DNA from: Ehretia macrophylla
Taxonomy: Eukaryota; Streptophyta; Magnoliopsida; Boraginales; Ehretiaceae
Assembly: GCA_037974665.1 (NCBI GenBank)
Contig: CM075768.1
Coordinates: 13,383,001-13,447,000, forward strand
Length of the DNA stretch: 64,000 nucleotides
Reading direction: 5' to 3'
Shown: piece after piece, positions 62,508 to 64,000 of the stretch
Position numbering within the stretch: position 1 is the stretch's first letter
Layout: every line of letters begins with the position of its first letter
The notes under the pieces: model-generated
What the model saw: only the letters and a program-made list of their open reading frames with translations
Told to the model about the DNA's origin: nothing
Databases searched by the model: none
Made by a program: the position numbers and the translations under genes

Positions 62508-64000
62508 TGCAGCCAAAGTTTTTTAGCGGTGTAGACTTGATTAAAATGTTGAAACACTGCTAGAAGACTATCAAGGGTATTTTGGTCATTTTCAAAGGAA
62601 TGATAATTATGTCTTTGGTCCCCTTTCTAGCCATTTACCTTATAAGTGTCTAAACTAAATAAAGATGTACTATTATGAGAAAGGATGGAATCTATTGATA
62701 ATTAGAAATCAAAGTAGACTTTCTATTTTGGAAAATAATTTCTATTTTGATTATTGACATAAATTGAATTTTATGGTTTATTGAATTAATTAATTGATTA
62801 ATTGAAGTCTAAAGACTATTAGAATATTTAAGATAATTTTTTTCACTATTGGAAAAATAGTTTATTCTTAAATAGTAGTCTAAATTTGAACTTTGGAAAC
62901 TAGTCGAAGGTTATTTAATTCATTAGCAACTAGATATTAAAATTAGTCTTTCTATTTTATAGAAAAAAGATTTCTATTTTTAATTATTGGTTGGAATTGA
63001 ATTAAATAAATAGCAAATTAATTAATTAGAGCACACTGGCTAAGCCAGGACCCTAGCTCGTGAGCCTAGGAGGTCACGCGAGTCCAGGGGCAAACATGGC
63101 ATGGGAATTTCAGCCATTTAGAGAGAAAATAGGAGGAAAGAGAAAAAATAGGAAAAAGGAATTTTATTCCTATCCCACAATGGTTTTGCAAGATTTTTTC
63201 TCAGGATTCTTTTCCTATAAATAGGCCTCTACCTTAAGCTCTTTAATTGCACCATCTTCTATTGAGATTTCTCTCTTCTCTTGCTCTTTGAGTAAGCTTC
63301 AGCTTTTGAAGGAACTCAAAATAGTTTTCTTTTGATTTTAGTTTAACAAAATCTAGTCCCACAACTAGATTAGACTTAGACTAAGTTTGTTTTACTATTT
63401 CATATTTAATTGCATTAAGATCCTGCATGATTATTTCCACCATGTTCATAAAAATTTTTTGAATATGTATCATGCTAGCCTATATCGTTTTCCTTCAGTC
63501 ATAAGGGGTACGGGCCATGTAAATATAAAATGCCATTAAAATGCTCGGTAAAGCTCAAAAAATGTCCTTCCATTTGAAAAAGTTTTTCACTTGCTCTTAC
63601 ATTGTGTTTGAAAATCTTTTTGATTTCTCAAATTGATCTATTTATCTAAAAAGATTTTTTAAAGAAATGGTGTGAATGTTTTTCCTTGCGGTAAAGTGTT
63701 TTTCTATGATAGCTTAACCTGGCAGCAAATAGACAAATCGGTTGAACAAAGCCGGTCGAGTAAGTTGACCAACTCAAGTCAACTGGCTTATGCAATATAA
63801 GCCAGTCAAACAATGTCGGGTGAATACATCAACTGGCTTTTGAAAAATATAGTCGTTATATAGCCGGTAAAGAGGTTGTTTATATATTCAAAAACACACC
63901 ATTTGTAAAAACAACCTCTTCCAGATACAAGTAATTATTCTATAGCTTTCATATCATCAAAAACACATTGCTTGAACATTTATTGAGCTTTAACTTGCTA
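62508..64000 (+). other. right continuation of the outer LTR-like sequence; no gene
   Basis: No coding sequence is seen. A TATA-like context CCTATAAATAGGCCTCT at about 63217-63233 is followed by a pyrimidine-rich leader, as in plant LTR promoters. Near 63720-63860 a motif family (AACTGGCTT, AAGCCGGTCGA, AAGCCAGTCAAACAATGTCG) is repeated. Both agree with a long Copia-type LTR continuing past the window edge, but this is not proven. Confidence 0.4.

Overview
This window is nuclear DNA of a flowering plant, most likely a eudicot: it is AT-rich, has GT-AG introns, and carries a plant clade III glutamate-receptor-like gene, a plant Spg1/Tem1-like small GTPase gene and many Copia, Athila-type Gypsy, Harbinger, LINE and TRIM elements. 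The species cannot be named from the sequence. Only two complete protein-coding host genes can be modelled, both on the plus strand: a six-exon GLR gene (17620-22951, about 959 aa) and a six-exon SGP GTPase gene (32691-34769, about 279 aa). A few 3' exons of an unrecognised minus-strand gene lie at 38172-40329.

Layout. 1-1.95 kb: degraded LTR-retrotransposon sequence. 2.57-15.0 kb: a nested stack. An old minus-strand Copia element (2568-15010) carries a 2.16-kb solo LTR in its body (6991-9148, target duplication ACGTG) and a second, plus-strand Copia element inside its own 5' LTR (10352-14921, target duplication AGATA). 15-17.6 kb: GLR upstream region. 17.6-23 kb: GLR gene. 23.4-27.4 kb: TRIM-type elements, one with foreign DNA in its LTR, then a tandem array of TRIM LTRs and a minisatellite, broken by a 1-kb solo LTR (target duplication AAGAT). 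27.4-32.6 kb: intergenic, with a pogo/Emigrant-like MITE and another short TIR element. 32.7-34.8 kb: GTPase gene. 35.26-35.98 kb: 5'-truncated LINE with a 12-bp target duplication. 36.2 kb: plastid-derived tRNA-Glu pseudogene. 38-42 kb: putative minus-strand exons, otherwise unassigned.

42.68-47.16 kb: a full-length PIF/Harbinger transposon with both ORFs, TIRs and TTA target duplications, decayed by stop codons. 47.2-49.5 kb: a TIR element whose right part is tandemly duplicated (about 940 bp twice). 49.55-57.66 kb: a minus-strand Athila-like Gypsy element with both LTRs and a perfect GACCT duplication; its RT, RNase H and integrase core are missing, so protease runs into the integrase C-terminus. 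58.17-64 kb: an outer LTR-like sequence split by a decayed plus-strand Copia element (58481-62507) with about 940-bp LTRs.

No operon, CRISPR or new gene system is visible. The most notable content is the insertion history that can be read from target duplications, the Athila internal deletion, the foreign ORF inside a TRIM LTR, the 12-bp-duplicated LINE with extra bases after its tail, and the plastid tRNA fragment. The main limits are that spliced models were made by eye, family names rest on motif recognition, and divergence dates were not computed.
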